Below, one piece after another: positions 1 through 9,745 of a stretch of 33,941 bases of DNA. Below the pieces are notes generated by a model. It saw only the letters and a list, made by a program, of their open reading frames with translations, searched no databases and had not been told where the DNA came from. The stretch is from NCBI GenBank assembly GCA_902801795.1, contig CADCJQ010000006.1, forward strand, positions 1 through 33,941. Direction: 5' to 3'. The DNA is from an uncultured Erysipelotrichaceae bacterium (GTDB lineage: Bacteria > Bacillota_I > Bacilli_A > RF39 > UBA660). Each line of letters begins with the position of its first letter. Within the stretch, counting starts at the first letter, position 1. Position numbers and translations under genes: made by a program.

Positions 1-1
1 A

Positions 2-439
2 GAAAATGATTATTTATTAAAAATGGTGAACATAAATCTTGACTATTATGTGGACAAGAATTATAATGAAGTTGATGAATATGAAAAGTTATTTAAACTA
101 TTTACTATTAAGAGTTTAAAAGAACTTAAAGAATTAACAAAAAACGATATTCATTTGGATGAATATGTTGAAGTAATGGAATCTTTGATGAGAAAGAAAG
201 GATATAAGGAAATGGTATTAAGTGATTTAATGGAAGAAAGACTAAGGCAAGATGAGATTAGAACTTGTATGAATATGGCATATAATGATGGGATTGAAAA
301 GTCACAACATGAAACCGTTATTAATATGTATCAAAATAAAATACCTTTAAATATGATAACGAAGTGTGTTAATCTTACTTTAGATGAAGTTAAAAAAATC
401 ATTAAGGAAATGAAGAATAATAGTGTTTCTACTAATTAG
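2..439 (+). CDS. Rpn-family PD-(D/E)XK nuclease/transposase-like protein, C-terminal part (5' end outside window)
   Basis: The reading frame is open to the left edge, and no ribosome binding site precedes the first internal ATG at 23, so this is the 3' end of a longer gene. The visible part is charged and mostly helical. It ends in a helix-turn-helix-like tail (VINMYQNKIPLNMITKC, then LTLDEVKKIIKEM), the layout seen at the C-terminus of Rpn (recombination-promoting nuclease) transposase-like proteins, where a nuclease domain is followed by a short region of the type 'Y..G....I....G.s.eeI'. The catalytic PD-(D/E)XK core would lie upstream and cannot be seen, so activity cannot be judged. A terminator follows directly, separating it from the heat-shock operon. 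Family assignment rests only on this tail. Confidence 0.55.
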   Translation, partial: ENDYLLKMVNINLDYYVDKNYNEVDEYEKLFKLFTIKSLKELKELTKNDIHLDEYVEVMESLMRKKGYKEMVLSDLMEERLRQDEIRTCMNMAYNDGIEKSQHETVINMYQNKIPLNMITKCVNLTLDEVKKIIKEMKNNSVSTN

Positions 440-472
440 AAATGAAAGATTCTTCCTTTCTTTTATTTTTTT
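438..472 (+). terminator. Rho-independent terminator
   Basis: AGAAATGAA (438-446) pairs with TTCCTTTCT (453-461) over 9 positions with one mismatch, and a T-rich run to 472 follows. The hairpin begins inside the stop codon of the upstream gene. Confidence 0.6.
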
Positions 473-479
473 AAAAAAA

Positions 480-507
480 TTAGCACTCATATATTGACAA
501 GTGCTAA
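480..507 (+). promoter_or_regulatory. CIRCE-like operator (HrcA binding site)
   Basis: TTAGCACTC at 480-488 and AAGTGCTAA at 499-507 form the inverted repeat of the CIRCE operator, whose consensus is TTAGCACTC-N9-GAGTGCTAA. One base of the right arm differs and the spacer is 10 rather than 9 bases. The right arm overlaps the last base of the -35 box, and hrcA is the first gene downstream, so autoregulated repression of the whole operon is expected. Confidence 0.85.
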
Positions 508-522
508 ACATAAGATTATAAT
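494..522 (+). promoter_or_regulatory. Sigma-A promoter of the hrcA-grpE-dnaK-dnaJ operon
   Basis: A consensus -35 TTGACA (494-499) and a consensus -10 TATAAT (517-522) are separated by 17 bases. The -35 lies within the CIRCE inverted repeat. No comparable promoter was seen further down the operon. Confidence 0.85.
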
Positions 523-566
523 GGTATTAGCAATCGAGATATTAGACTGCTATTATGGAGGTGAAT

Positions 567-1568
567 ATGCTTTCTAAAAGACAAAATGAAATATTAAAGT
601 TAATTGTTATGTCTTATATTAAATTAGCACATCCTGTTCCTTCATCTATTATTTGTGATAAACTTAATTGTTCATCAGCTACAGTTAGAAATGAAATGGT
701 TGTTCTTGAAGAAGCTGGGTATTTAGAAAAAACTCATACATCAAGTGGTAGAGTTCCAAGTGAAAAAGGATATCGTTATTATGTTGATCACTTAATGGAT
801 AAAGAAAAACTAAATGATGAAGAAGCCTATAAGATACAAACTATTTTTGATAATCATCAATTAGAACTTTCAGATGTTATTGAAAAAAGTTTGCAAATAG
901 TATCAGATATGACTTTGTATACATCCATTATTCTTGATGAAAAATCACATGATAATAAACTTAAAGAAATAAGTGTTGTACCAATTAGTAATACAGAAAT
1001 GGTTGTTTTAATTGTTACGGATAAAGGCTATGTTGAACATAAAGATTTAAGACTTAATAATGTTAGTTTAGAAGATATCAAGAAAACAGTTAAATTAATT
1101 AATGATTTAGTTGTTGGTACACCAATTGATGAGGTTAGTTCAAAACTAGAATTTGAAATAAAACCAATTATTGGTAAATATGTTAAACAACATGAAATGC
1201 TTTATAATGCTTTTTATGATGTATTTCAAGATATGACAAGTTCAAGTAAAAATATTAATGTTGTTGGTAAAAATAATATTTTTAAACATAAAGAGTTTAA
1301 TGATATTGATAAAGTTCAAGATATTTTTGAAAAACTTGATGATAAAGATAAAATGTTAAGTATTAAAGAAGATAATAATGATATTAATATTTATATTGGA
1401 CATGAAAATAATTTGGATGATGATGTAACTGTTATTAAAACCAATTATAAAACATCTAAAGATAATGGTACAATTGCAATTGTAGGTCCAAAGAGAATGG
1501 AGTATTCAAGAGTGGTTAATCTTCTTGATTATATAAAGAAGCAGATTGAGAGGGATGGAAATGAATGA
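567..1568 (+). CDS. hrcA: Heat-inducible transcription repressor HrcA
   Basis: HrcA binds CIRCE operators and represses the dnaK (and often groE) genes until heat stress inactivates it. The N-terminus starts with the family's typical MLSKRQNEILK and continues as a winged helix with SSATVRNEM as recognition segment and a wing at SSGRVPSEKGYRYYVD. The rest is the GAF-like inserted dimerisation region. The start at 567 is chosen because GGAGGTG (557-563) lies just upstream; an in-frame ATG at 555 overlaps that site. Length (333 aa) is normal. A CIRCE-like element sits in its own promoter. Its end overlaps the grpE start by 8 bases, indicating translational coupling. Confidence 0.95.
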   Translation: MLSKRQNEILKLIVMSYIKLAHPVPSSIICDKLNCSSATVRNEMVVLEEAGYLEKTHTSSGRVPSEKGYRYYVDHLMDKEKLNDEEAYKIQTIFDNHQLELSDVIEKSLQIVSDMTLYTSIILDEKSHDNKLKEISVVPISNTEMVVLIVTDKGYVEHKDLRLNNVSLEDIKKTVKLINDLVVGTPIDEVSSKLEFEIKPIIGKYVKQHEMLYNAFYDVFQDMTSSSKNINVVGKNNIFKHKEFNDIDKVQDIFEKLDDKDKMLSIKEDNNDINIYIGHENNLDDDVTVIKTNYKTSKDNGTIAIVGPKRMEYSRVVNLLDYIKKQIERDGNE

Positions 1569-2130
1569 CGAAATAAAAGAAGAAAAGACTAAGGAAGAAA
1601 AACTAGAAGAATTAAAAAAACGTCATGAAAGACGTGATAAACGAAAAGAAAATCGTGAAGAGAAAGACAAAAAAGATGAAATGATTAAAAGTCTTTCAGA
1701 AAGTGTTCAAGATCTTCAAAATAAACTTCTTTATAATCAAGCTGAGTTTGCTAATTTTAAAAAAAGAAGAGAAGAAGAAACACGTAATATGCTAAAGTAT
1801 CAAAACTTTGATATGGCAAGTGAATTAATAACAGTAGTTGATAGTTTAGAACGTGCTTTAATGGTAGATGAAAATAAACTATCAGATGATGTTAAAAAGT
1901 ATTTAAGTGGTTTTAAAATTATGTATAATAACTTAGTTAATATTTTAAATAAGTTTGAAATAAAAGAAATTGACTGCTTAAATAAAGAATTTGATCATAA
2001 CTTTGAACAAGCTTTAATGATGGAACATCGTGATGGTGTAGAACCGGGTATTGTTATTGAAGTATTACAAAAAGGTTATATGCTAAAAGATAAACTACTT
2101 CGTGCGGCTTTAGTTAAAGTTAGTGAATAA
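1561..2130 (+). CDS. grpE: Nucleotide exchange factor GrpE
   Basis: GrpE is the cytoplasmic dimer that releases ADP from DnaK. The first ~60 residues are a highly charged Glu/Lys helix, followed by the long coiled coil (LSESVQDLQNKLLYNQAEFANF). The signature LYNQAEFANFKKRREEET is clear. The C-terminal beta domain carries FDHNFEQALMM and ends GYMLKDKLLRAALVKVSE, close to the family ending. The ATG at 1561 is chosen over the one at 1555 because AGAGGG (1549-1554) then sits 6 bases upstream. The 189-aa length is normal. It overlaps hrcA and is followed 10 bases later by a small unknown orf. Confidence 0.95.
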   Translation: MNDEIKEEKTKEEKLEELKKRHERRDKRKENREEKDKKDEMIKSLSESVQDLQNKLLYNQAEFANFKKRREEETRNMLKYQNFDMASELITVVDSLERALMVDENKLSDDVKKYLSGFKIMYNNLVNILNKFEIKEIDCLNKEFDHNFEQALMMEHRDGVEPGIVIEVLQKGYMLKDKLLRAALVKVSE

Positions 2131-2140
2131 TTAGTGTTTT

Positions 2141-2350
2141 ATGAATAAAGTAAATAAGATATCTAAAGAAAATTTAAAAAAAATTAATCAATGTAGTACG
2201 TATTATATAATGTTTATGAGGCATGGTACAATGTCTACAAAGAAAAAGTATTTGGACATATATAATAGTTTAGATTACGTTGGAAAAAAACAAGTTCTTA
2301 CTAATATAAAAATATATTTGGAAGAACAAGAAAAAAGAAAATTAAAATGA
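2141..2350 (+). CDS. Unknown 69-aa protein between grpE and dnaK
   Basis: This small basic protein is not recognised. It is mostly helical by eye, has no membrane segment or signal peptide, contains one Cys (C18) and ends in a charged helix (IKIYLEEQEKRKLK). No good ribosome binding site precedes ATG 2141, and an in-frame stop lies just upstream, so translation probably depends on ribosomes finishing grpE 10 bases earlier. It ends 16 bases before dnaK, and the dnaK ribosome binding site lies in that gap. Its position gives HrcA-controlled, heat-shock expression. It is not a fragment of GrpE or DnaK, both of which are complete. It could be a lineage-specific chaperone accessory or an orphan; function is unknown. 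Confidence 0.7.
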   Translation: MNKVNKISKENLKKINQCSTYYIMFMRHGTMSTKKKYLDIYNSLDYVGKKQVLTNIKIYLEEQEKRKLK

Positions 2351-2363
2351 AAGGAAATGATAA

Positions 2364-4199
<1,836 letters not shown>

Positions 4200-4216
4200 T
4201 AAATATTATTAATAGT

Positions 4217-4246
4217 AAAGTAGTCCTAGTTTTACTAGGACACTTT
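4217..4246 (+). terminator. Strong hairpin between dnaK and pepF (partial terminator or RNA processing site)
   Basis: AAAGT plus GTCCTAG (4217-4229, with one bulged A) pairs with CTAGGAC plus ACTTT (4235-4246) around a TTTTA loop. The following bases (GCTTAATT) are only weakly U-rich, and no new promoter is visible before pepF. This looks more like an attenuating or mRNA-stabilising hairpin that keeps pepF-dnaJ expression below dnaK than a full terminator. Confidence 0.55.
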
Positions 4247-4268
4247 GCTTAATTATGGAAAGGAATTT

Positions 4269-6059
4269 ATGAAACAAAAAATTCGTAGTGAAATAAAAGA
4301 AGAAGATACTTGGGATTTAAGTTTTATATTTAAAGATGAAAAAGAATTTAATAATTCTTTAAATGAAGTTAAAAAGGATATAACTAAATTAACATCATTT
4401 AAAGGTAAATTATTAAGTAATGCTAAAACTCTTTTAGATTTTTTAGGGATTTCTGATGATATCGAAAGAAAATTATATAAATTATATTATTATGCCCATC
4501 TTAATTTAGATGTTGATACTACTAATACAAAATATCAAGAAATGGAAGGTAAGGTAACTAATTTATTACAAGAAGAGAGTGTCTTAACAAGTTTTGTTTT
4601 ACCAGAATTATTAAAAGGTGATTATGAAACTATTCAAAAGTTTTATAAAAACGAAAAAGGTCTTTTAAAATATCAATTTAATTTAGAATGTGTTTATCGT
4701 TATAAAGAACATTCGTTAGACGAAGAAAGTGAAAAACTTTTATCTACAATATCTAAAAGTTTTATTGCTAGTGATGCTTTCGAGGCCTTAACTGATGCAG
4801 ATATTACTTTTGGTAATATATTAGTTGATGGTGAAGAAATCGAATTAACCGAAAGTAATTATAATAGTTTTATTAGAAGTCATAATAGACAAGTAAGACA
4901 GGAGGCCTTTACTGAACTTTTAGGAACTTATGGAAAATATAAAAATACCCTTGCTAAAACTTTTAGTGGAAATGTTGATTTATTAACAAGTATGGCGAAG
5001 ATAAAACATTTTGATTCTAGTTTAGAAGCTAGTTTATATAGTGATAATATTAAACCAGAGGTTTATAATAAACTAATTGATGTTATAAATAAAAATCTAG
5101 ATGTATTGTATAAATATTATGATTTAAAAAAAGAAGTTTTAGGGCTTGATGAATTACATTTATATGATATTTATGTACCAATGGTTCATAGTATTGATAA
5201 GAAATATAGTTTTGAAGAAGCAAAAAAGATTGTTTTAGAAGCTTTAAGTGTTTTAGGAGAAGATTATATCAATAATTTATCGAAAGCTTTTACGGAACGT
5301 TGGATTGATAAATATAATAATAAAGGTAAAAGAGGAGGGGCTTATTCTTCTGGTTTTTATGATACTAAACCATATTTATTATTGAATTTTGAAGGTAAAT
5401 ATGAAGATGTTACAACCCTTGCTCATGAATTAGGTCATTCGATGCATACTTTTTATTCTTGTGCTAATCAACCTTATAATTTATCAAGTTATAATATTTT
5501 TGTTGCGGAGGTAGCGTCTACTGTTAATGAATTATTACTTGTACATTATCTACTTAATAAGAGTGAAGATAAAGAAGAAAAGTTATTTCTTTTAAATCAA
5601 TTAATGGAATTATATAAAGGAACAATCTTTAGACAAGTTATGTTTGCTGAGTTTGAACGTGATATGCATAAAGATGTTGAAGATGGTGAAATCTTAACTA
5701 ATGAATATTTATCATCTAAATATTATGAATTAGTTAAAAAGTATTTTGGTAAAAATGTTGTTTGTGATGAATTAATCAAAAATGAATGGATGCGTATACC
5801 ACACTTTTATTATGATTTTTATGTATATAAATATGCTATAGGACTTTCTTGTGCTACTAAAATAGCCCATGGTATTTTAAGTAAAAAAGAAGGTGCTCTT
5901 GCAAGTTATTTAAATTTCTTAAAAACTGGTGGAAGTATGCATCCTGCTGATGAGCTTAAAGTTGCAGGTGTTGATATTTTTGATGATAAATTATATACGG
6001 AAGCGATTGAAAAATTTGATAGTTACATTGATTCTTTTCAAAAAATAAAAAAGAAATAG
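4269..6059 (+). CDS. pepF: Oligoendopeptidase F (M3 family zinc metallopeptidase)
   Basis: This cytoplasmic peptidase cuts oligopeptides. The zinc site is TLAHELGHSMHTFYS with H386, E387 and H390, and the third ligand is probably E414 in the following FVAEVASTVNELL helix, as in the M3/M3B families. The N-terminal KEEDTWDLSFIFKDEKEF is typical of PepF (W-D-L-..-F). Length (596 aa) matches the family. ATG 4269 is preceded by GGAAAGGA; an in-frame TTG at 4245 lies inside the upstream hairpin and is less likely. It sits between dnaK and dnaJ, with dnaJ beginning 12 bases after its stop, so it is probably heat-shock controlled and may clear peptides left by proteolysis of misfolded proteins (inference). 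Confidence 0.93.
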   Translation: MKQKIRSEIKEEDTWDLSFIFKDEKEFNNSLNEVKKDITKLTSFKGKLLSNAKTLLDFLGISDDIERKLYKLYYYAHLNLDVDTTNTKYQEMEGKVTNLLQEESVLTSFVLPELLKGDYETIQKFYKNEKGLLKYQFNLECVYRYKEHSLDEESEKLLSTISKSFIASDAFEALTDADITFGNILVDGEEIELTESNYNSFIRSHNRQVRQEAFTELLGTYGKYKNTLAKTFSGNVDLLTSMAKIKHFDSSLEASLYSDNIKPEVYNKLIDVINKNLDVLYKYYDLKKEVLGLDELHLYDIYVPMVHSIDKKYSFEEAKKIVLEALSVLGEDYINNLSKAFTERWIDKYNNKGKRGGAYSSGFYDTKPYLLLNFEGKYEDVTTLAHELGHSMHTFYSCANQPYNLSSYNIFVAEVASTVNELLLVHYLLNKSEDKEEKLFLLNQLMELYKGTIFRQVMFAEFERDMHKDVEDGEILTNEYLSSKYYELVKKYFGKNVVCDELIKNEWMRIPHFYYDFYVYKYAIGLSCATKIAHGILSKKEGALASYLNFLKTGGSMHPADELKVAGVDIFDDKLYTEAIEKFDSYIDSFQKIKKK

Positions 6060-6071
6060 GAAGTGAAGTAT

Positions 6072-7187
6072 ATGAATAAAAGAGATTATTATGAGGTCTT
6101 GGGTGTTTCTAAAAATGCCACGGATGATGAAATTAAAAGTGCTTTTAGAAAATTAGCAAAAAAGTATCATCCTGATATTAATAAAGATCCGGATGCTCCT
6201 AATAAATTTAAAGAAGTGCAAGAAGCATATGCCGTTTTATCGGATAAGCAAAAAAGAGCACAATATGATCAATTTGGACATGCTGCTTTTGATCAGTCTC
6301 AAGGTTTTGGTGGCTTTAATACTGGTGGCATGGGTGGTTTTGACTTTGGCGGCTTTGATATTAATCTTGATGATATTATGGATAGTATGTTTGGTACAGG
6401 TAAACGTAGTCGTGGAAGAAAAGTAAGAGGAGCTGATTTATTAAAAAGAGTTAATCTTACTTTTGAAGAAGCAGCTTTTGGTTGTGAAAAAGATTTTAAT
6501 CTTGATGTTAATGAAACTTGTCCTGAATGTCATGGAGATGGTGGTTTTGATAAAACAAAATGTTCTGATTGTAAAGGAACTGGTACCGTAACAAGTGAAC
6601 AACATACTATTTTTGGTAGTTTTATGTCAAGAACGACATGTCATACATGTGGTGGAACTGGTAGTATTTATAAAAAAAGTTGTACGAAATGTCGTGGAGA
6701 AGGAACAATTCGTCAAAATAAAACGATTACTGTTAAAATTCCAAGTGGTATTGATAATGGTATGCAGCTTCGTGTTGCTGGTAAAGGAGAAGCATCAGCA
6801 AATGGTGGAGAAAATGGAGACTTATATTTAGAATTTAGTGTTGCGGAACATAAATATTTTAAACGTAATGGTGATGATATTTATCTAGAAGTACCTATTA
6901 ATGTTGCGGAAGCAGCCTTAGGGTGTAAAAAAGATATTCGTACATTATCTAGTATTGTTACACTTGCTATTCCATCAGGTACTGAAAATGGTGATAAACA
7001 ACGTATTAAAGGTAAGGGTATTAAAAACGCTTCAACAGGTCATACGGGAGATATGTATTTGATTTTTAAAGTAGTAACACCTACTAAATTATCAAGAGAA
7101 CAAAAGAGTCTTTTGGAAAAACTAATGGATACCGATTTGTCTACTAGTGATATTAAAGACTTTGATCGATTTGTGGAAAGAGGATAA
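6072..7187 (+). CDS. dnaJ: Chaperone DnaJ (Hsp40)
   Basis: DnaJ stimulates the DnaK ATPase and delivers substrates. The J domain opens [14 protein letters not shown] and carries the HPD triad at residues 33-35. A Gly/Phe-rich stretch runs over about 70-100. Four CxxCxGxG-type zinc motifs lie between C150 and C207, and two C-terminal substrate-binding beta domains follow. Full length (371 aa) makes it a type I DnaJ. ATG 6072 is chosen because AGGAAGTG (6058-6065) lies at the right distance; the in-frame GTG at 6063 is inside that site. It is the last gene of the operon, and a terminator overlaps its stop codon. Confidence 0.97.
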   Translation: MNKRDYYEVLGVSKNATDDEIKSAFRKLAKKYHPDINKDPDAPNKFKEVQEAYAVLSDKQKRAQYDQFGHAAFDQSQGFGGFNTGGMGGFDFGGFDINLDDIMDSMFGTGKRSRGRKVRGADLLKRVNLTFEEAAFGCEKDFNLDVNETCPECHGDGGFDKTKCSDCKGTGTVTSEQHTIFGSFMSRTTCHTCGGTGSIYKKSCTKCRGEGTIRQNKTITVKIPSGIDNGMQLRVAGKGEASANGGENGDLYLEFSVAEHKYFKRNGDDIYLEVPINVAEAALGCKKDIRTLSSIVTLAIPSGTENGDKQRIKGKGIKNASTGHTGDMYLIFKVVTPTKLSREQKSLLEKLMDTDLSTSDIKDFDRFVERG

Positions 7188-7208
7188 AGTTTATCTTCTT
7201 TTTTCTTT
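7179..7208 (+). terminator. Terminator of the hrcA-dnaJ operon
   Basis: AGAGGATAA (7179-7187) pairs with TTATCTTCT (7191-7199), including one G-U pair, around a 3-base loop. A T-rich run to 7208 follows. The stem begins in the last codons of dnaJ. Confidence 0.75.
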
Positions 7209-7213
7209 GGTAA

Positions 7214-7242
7214 TTGATTATATGAAATAATTATGATAAAAT
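7214..7242 (+). promoter_or_regulatory. Promoter of the polysaccharide GT2-flippase pair
   Basis: TTGATT (7214-7219), 17 bases, then TAAAAT (7237-7242). It lies directly after the dnaJ terminator and 22 bases before the GT2 start, with AAAGGAGAGG as ribosome binding site. Confidence 0.6.
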
Positions 7243-7263
7243 TGAAGTATTAAAGGAGAGGCT

Positions 7264-8232
7264 ATGAAAGTATCAGTTATTGTACCTATCTATAATGTTG
7301 AAAAATATCTTGAGAAATGTTTAGATAGTTTGGTTAATCAAACCTTAAAAGAAATAGAACTTATTTTGGTTAATGATGGAAGTAGTGATAATTCAGATAA
7401 AATTATTAAGAAATATGTTGATAAATATAAAAATATTAAATATTTTGAAAAAGAAAATGGTGGTCAATCTAGTGCGCGAAATTATGGTTTAAAACATGCC
7501 AAAGGAGAATATATTGGCTTTGTTGATAGTGATGATTATGTAAGTCTTGATATGTATGAAAAAATGTATGAAAAAGCCATTAGTGATGATTTTGATATGG
7601 TTGCTTGTGATTTAAATTATATTTATCCAGATAAGAATATGGTTGTTAGTTGTGGAATAAAGGAAGATACTAAAGATATTAATAAAATATATATTAATAA
7701 TTATCCTTCCGTATGTAATAAAATCTTTAAAAAAGAATTATTTGATAATTTATTATTTAAAGAAGGTGTTTGGTTTGAAGATGTTGAGTTTATTTATCGT
7801 ATTTTATCACGTGTAAAAAATGCTGGTGTTGTACATGAACCATTTATTCAATATGTTCAAAGAGAAGGTTCGGTTATGCATTCAACAAGTAGTCATATCT
7901 ATGATTATGTAGATAACATGAATACTGTACTAGATTATTATAATGATAATTATCTTTTTGGTTCATATTATAAAGTATTAGAGTATGTCTATGTTAGATA
8001 TTTATATGCTACTTTTGTAAGAAGTTCTTTAGTGTTTCCTTATGATGATTATTTAAAAGCTGTTGATATGGCGATAAAAAATGTTAAATTGCATTTTCCC
8101 CGTTATCGAAGAAATCTATATTTTTATCGAAGTGCTAAGGGAATATATTTATTAATTTTTAACAAGTTTATTGCGAAAATAATGTATAAATTAAAATCTC
8201 GTAAGAAGTTTGGTGATCATTTTGAAAACTAA
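7264..8232 (+). CDS. Family 2 glycosyltransferase (GT-A fold)
   Basis: This enzyme should transfer a sugar from a nucleotide-sugar donor in making a surface polysaccharide. The N-terminus MKVSVIVPIYNVEKYLEKCL and the following VNDGSSDNS are the classic GT2 nucleotide-binding start. GGQSSARNYGL and the metal-binding GFVDSDDYV (D88, D90, D91) follow, and WFEDVEF near residue 172 may hold the catalytic acidic residues. The C-terminal ~100 residues are Tyr-rich and basic without a clear transmembrane helix, so it probably associates with the inner membrane face. Length (322 aa) is normal. It overlaps the next gene, a flippase, supporting a joint role in glycan assembly. Donor and acceptor cannot be read from sequence. 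Confidence 0.9.
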   Translation: MKVSVIVPIYNVEKYLEKCLDSLVNQTLKEIELILVNDGSSDNSDKIIKKYVDKYKNIKYFEKENGGQSSARNYGLKHAKGEYIGFVDSDDYVSLDMYEKMYEKAISDDFDMVACDLNYIYPDKNMVVSCGIKEDTKDINKIYINNYPSVCNKIFKKELFDNLLFKEGVWFEDVEFIYRILSRVKNAGVVHEPFIQYVQREGSVMHSTSSHIYDYVDNMNTVLDYYNDNYLFGSYYKVLEYVYVRYLYATFVRSSLVFPYDDYLKAVDMAIKNVKLHFPRYRRNLYFYRSAKGIYLLIFNKFIAKIMYKLKSRKKFGDHFEN

Positions 8233-9730
8233 GAAAACTTTTTTAAATGTTTTAACAGATGTTATTCCTTTAATGATAGTTGCGGTTTTAGGAATTTTTA
8301 AAGTTAAGTTATTTTTACAAGTATTAGGCGATGAAACTTTAGGTTTATATCAATTATTTAATAACATTATGATGTATGTTGTTTTAGTTGATGGTGGTCT
8401 TGGTAGTGCTTTATTATATTCTTTATATAAACCAAATAGTGATGGTGATAAAAAGAAATTTAATGAGATATTATCTGCTGGAAAAAAGACTTTTTCTAAA
8501 ATAGGAATGTATGTTTTTGGAATGGCTTTTTTCATTTCTTTATTTATTGTTTTCTTAATTAAAGATTGTTCTTTTTCTTACTGGTATATAGTTATTACTT
8601 TTATGTTATTTGCTATGGCCAATGTCATTGAATACTTTTTTGTACCATATAATGTTTTATTAGAAGTTAAAGAAAAAAAATATATTTTTAATTTGATTAC
8701 CCAATTAGGTCAAATTGCTGTATCGATTGTGGAAATTATTTTGCTACTTTTACATGTCGAATTTGCGCTTATTATGATTTCCCATGTTGTTATTCGAATA
8801 ATTATGAAATTATCGGAAGTATATATTTGTAAAAAAGAATTCCCCGATGTTTCTTTAAATGAAGAAAAAAAAGACTATAGTTTTAAGAAGATGCTTAATT
8901 CTTTAATCTTTCATAAAGTTAATAGTTTAATTGGAAGTAATGTTGATTCACTTATTATATCTTCAATGTTAGGATTAAAATATGTAGCGATATATTCAAC
9001 ATATAACTATATTATTAGTATGCTTCGAAATATTTTAGGAAAACTTTCTAGTTCGATGACGGCTTTAGTAGGAAATAGTCTAATTAAAAGTAAAGAAAAG
9101 ATGTATGACTTATATTTAGAATTTAATAGTTTATTGTTTTATATTGCCATTATTTTATGTGTTCCTTTTACTTTAGCGATTGATGGTTTTATCGATATGT
9201 TTTATGATGGAACAATCGAAACTTCATTTATAATTGCTATTTCGTTTGCTTTAATATTATTTGTGTATATAATTAAACAAGATACGTTATTATTTGTTAA
9301 TGCTGCTGGTTTATATAAAGAAACAAAAGTTAGTGCAATGGTAGATACCGTACTTAATCTTATTTTATCCCTTGTTTTAGTTAGTATTATTGGTATACCT
9401 GGTGTTTTAATAGCAACTTTTATTTCTTCGATGTTATCAGAGTATGTTATGAAAACGAATGTTGTTCACGAGCATGTTTTTCTTAAAAATTCTATGATGT
9501 ATTATCTTCGTAATATGAAGTTTTTTATCATCTTTATTGTTGATTTAATAGGAGGATATTATTTAATTAATTTATTAGATATTAATTCATTATTAATATG
9601 GTTTATTGTCTTTAGTATATATAGTATTATAAATGCCTTATTAATATTATTAATCTTTAAATTATTTGGTGAAATGATTTTTATTAATCGTCTTAAAATT
9701 TTATTAACTAAAAAAAATAAGAGTAGTTAG
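8222..9730 (+). CDS. Wzx-like polysaccharide flippase (MOP superfamily)
   Basis: This very hydrophobic protein has about a dozen or more transmembrane helices and an N-terminus (LTDVIPLMIVAVLGIFKVKL, then LGDETLGLYQLF and VDGGLGSALLYSLYKP) that fits lipid-linked oligosaccharide flippases of the Wzx/RfbX type. These move undecaprenyl-linked sugar units outwards across the membrane. The gene overlaps the GT2 end by 11 bases. No ATG is near; TTG 8222 is preferred because GGTGA lies 5 bases before it, but GTG 8213 or TTG 8210 are possible. Length (~502 aa) fits. It ends at a bidirectional terminator facing a convergent lipoprotein gene. No Wzy polymerase is present in the window. Confidence 0.85.
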   Translation: MKTKKTFLNVLTDVIPLMIVAVLGIFKVKLFLQVLGDETLGLYQLFNNIMMYVVLVDGGLGSALLYSLYKPNSDGDKKKFNEILSAGKKTFSKIGMYVFGMAFFISLFIVFLIKDCSFSYWYIVITFMLFAMANVIEYFFVPYNVLLEVKEKKYIFNLITQLGQIAVSIVEIILLLLHVEFALIMISHVVIRIIMKLSEVYICKKEFPDVSLNEEKKDYSFKKMLNSLIFHKVNSLIGSNVDSLIISSMLGLKYVAIYSTYNYIISMLRNILGKLSSSMTALVGNSLIKSKEKMYDLYLEFNSLLFYIAIILCVPFTLAIDGFIDMFYDGTIETSFIIAISFALILFVYIIKQDTLLFVNAAGLYKETKVSAMVDTVLNLILSLVLVSIIGIPGVLIATFISSMLSEYVMKTNVVHEHVFLKNSMMYYLRNMKFFIIFIVDLIGGYYLINLLDINSLLIWFIVFSIYSIINALLILLIFKLFGEMIFINRLKILLTKKNKSS

Positions 9731-9745
9731 GCTATTCTTATTTTT
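9710..9745. terminator. Bidirectional terminator between convergent genes
   Basis: AATAAGAGTAG (9716-9726) pairs with CTATTCTTATT (9732-9742), with one G-U pair, around a 5-base loop. T residues follow on the plus strand and an A run precedes it (a T run on the minus strand), so it can serve both convergent genes. It includes both stop codons. Confidence 0.8.

Noticed and set aside
4245-4268. Upstream TTG start for pepF
   Set aside because: It lies inside the dnaK-pepF hairpin and leaves the good ribosome binding site GGAAAGGA inside the gene.
6193-6831. Two hydrophobic orfs inside dnaJ in another frame
   Set aside because: They lie fully inside the well-supported dnaJ reading frame and have no ribosome binding site.
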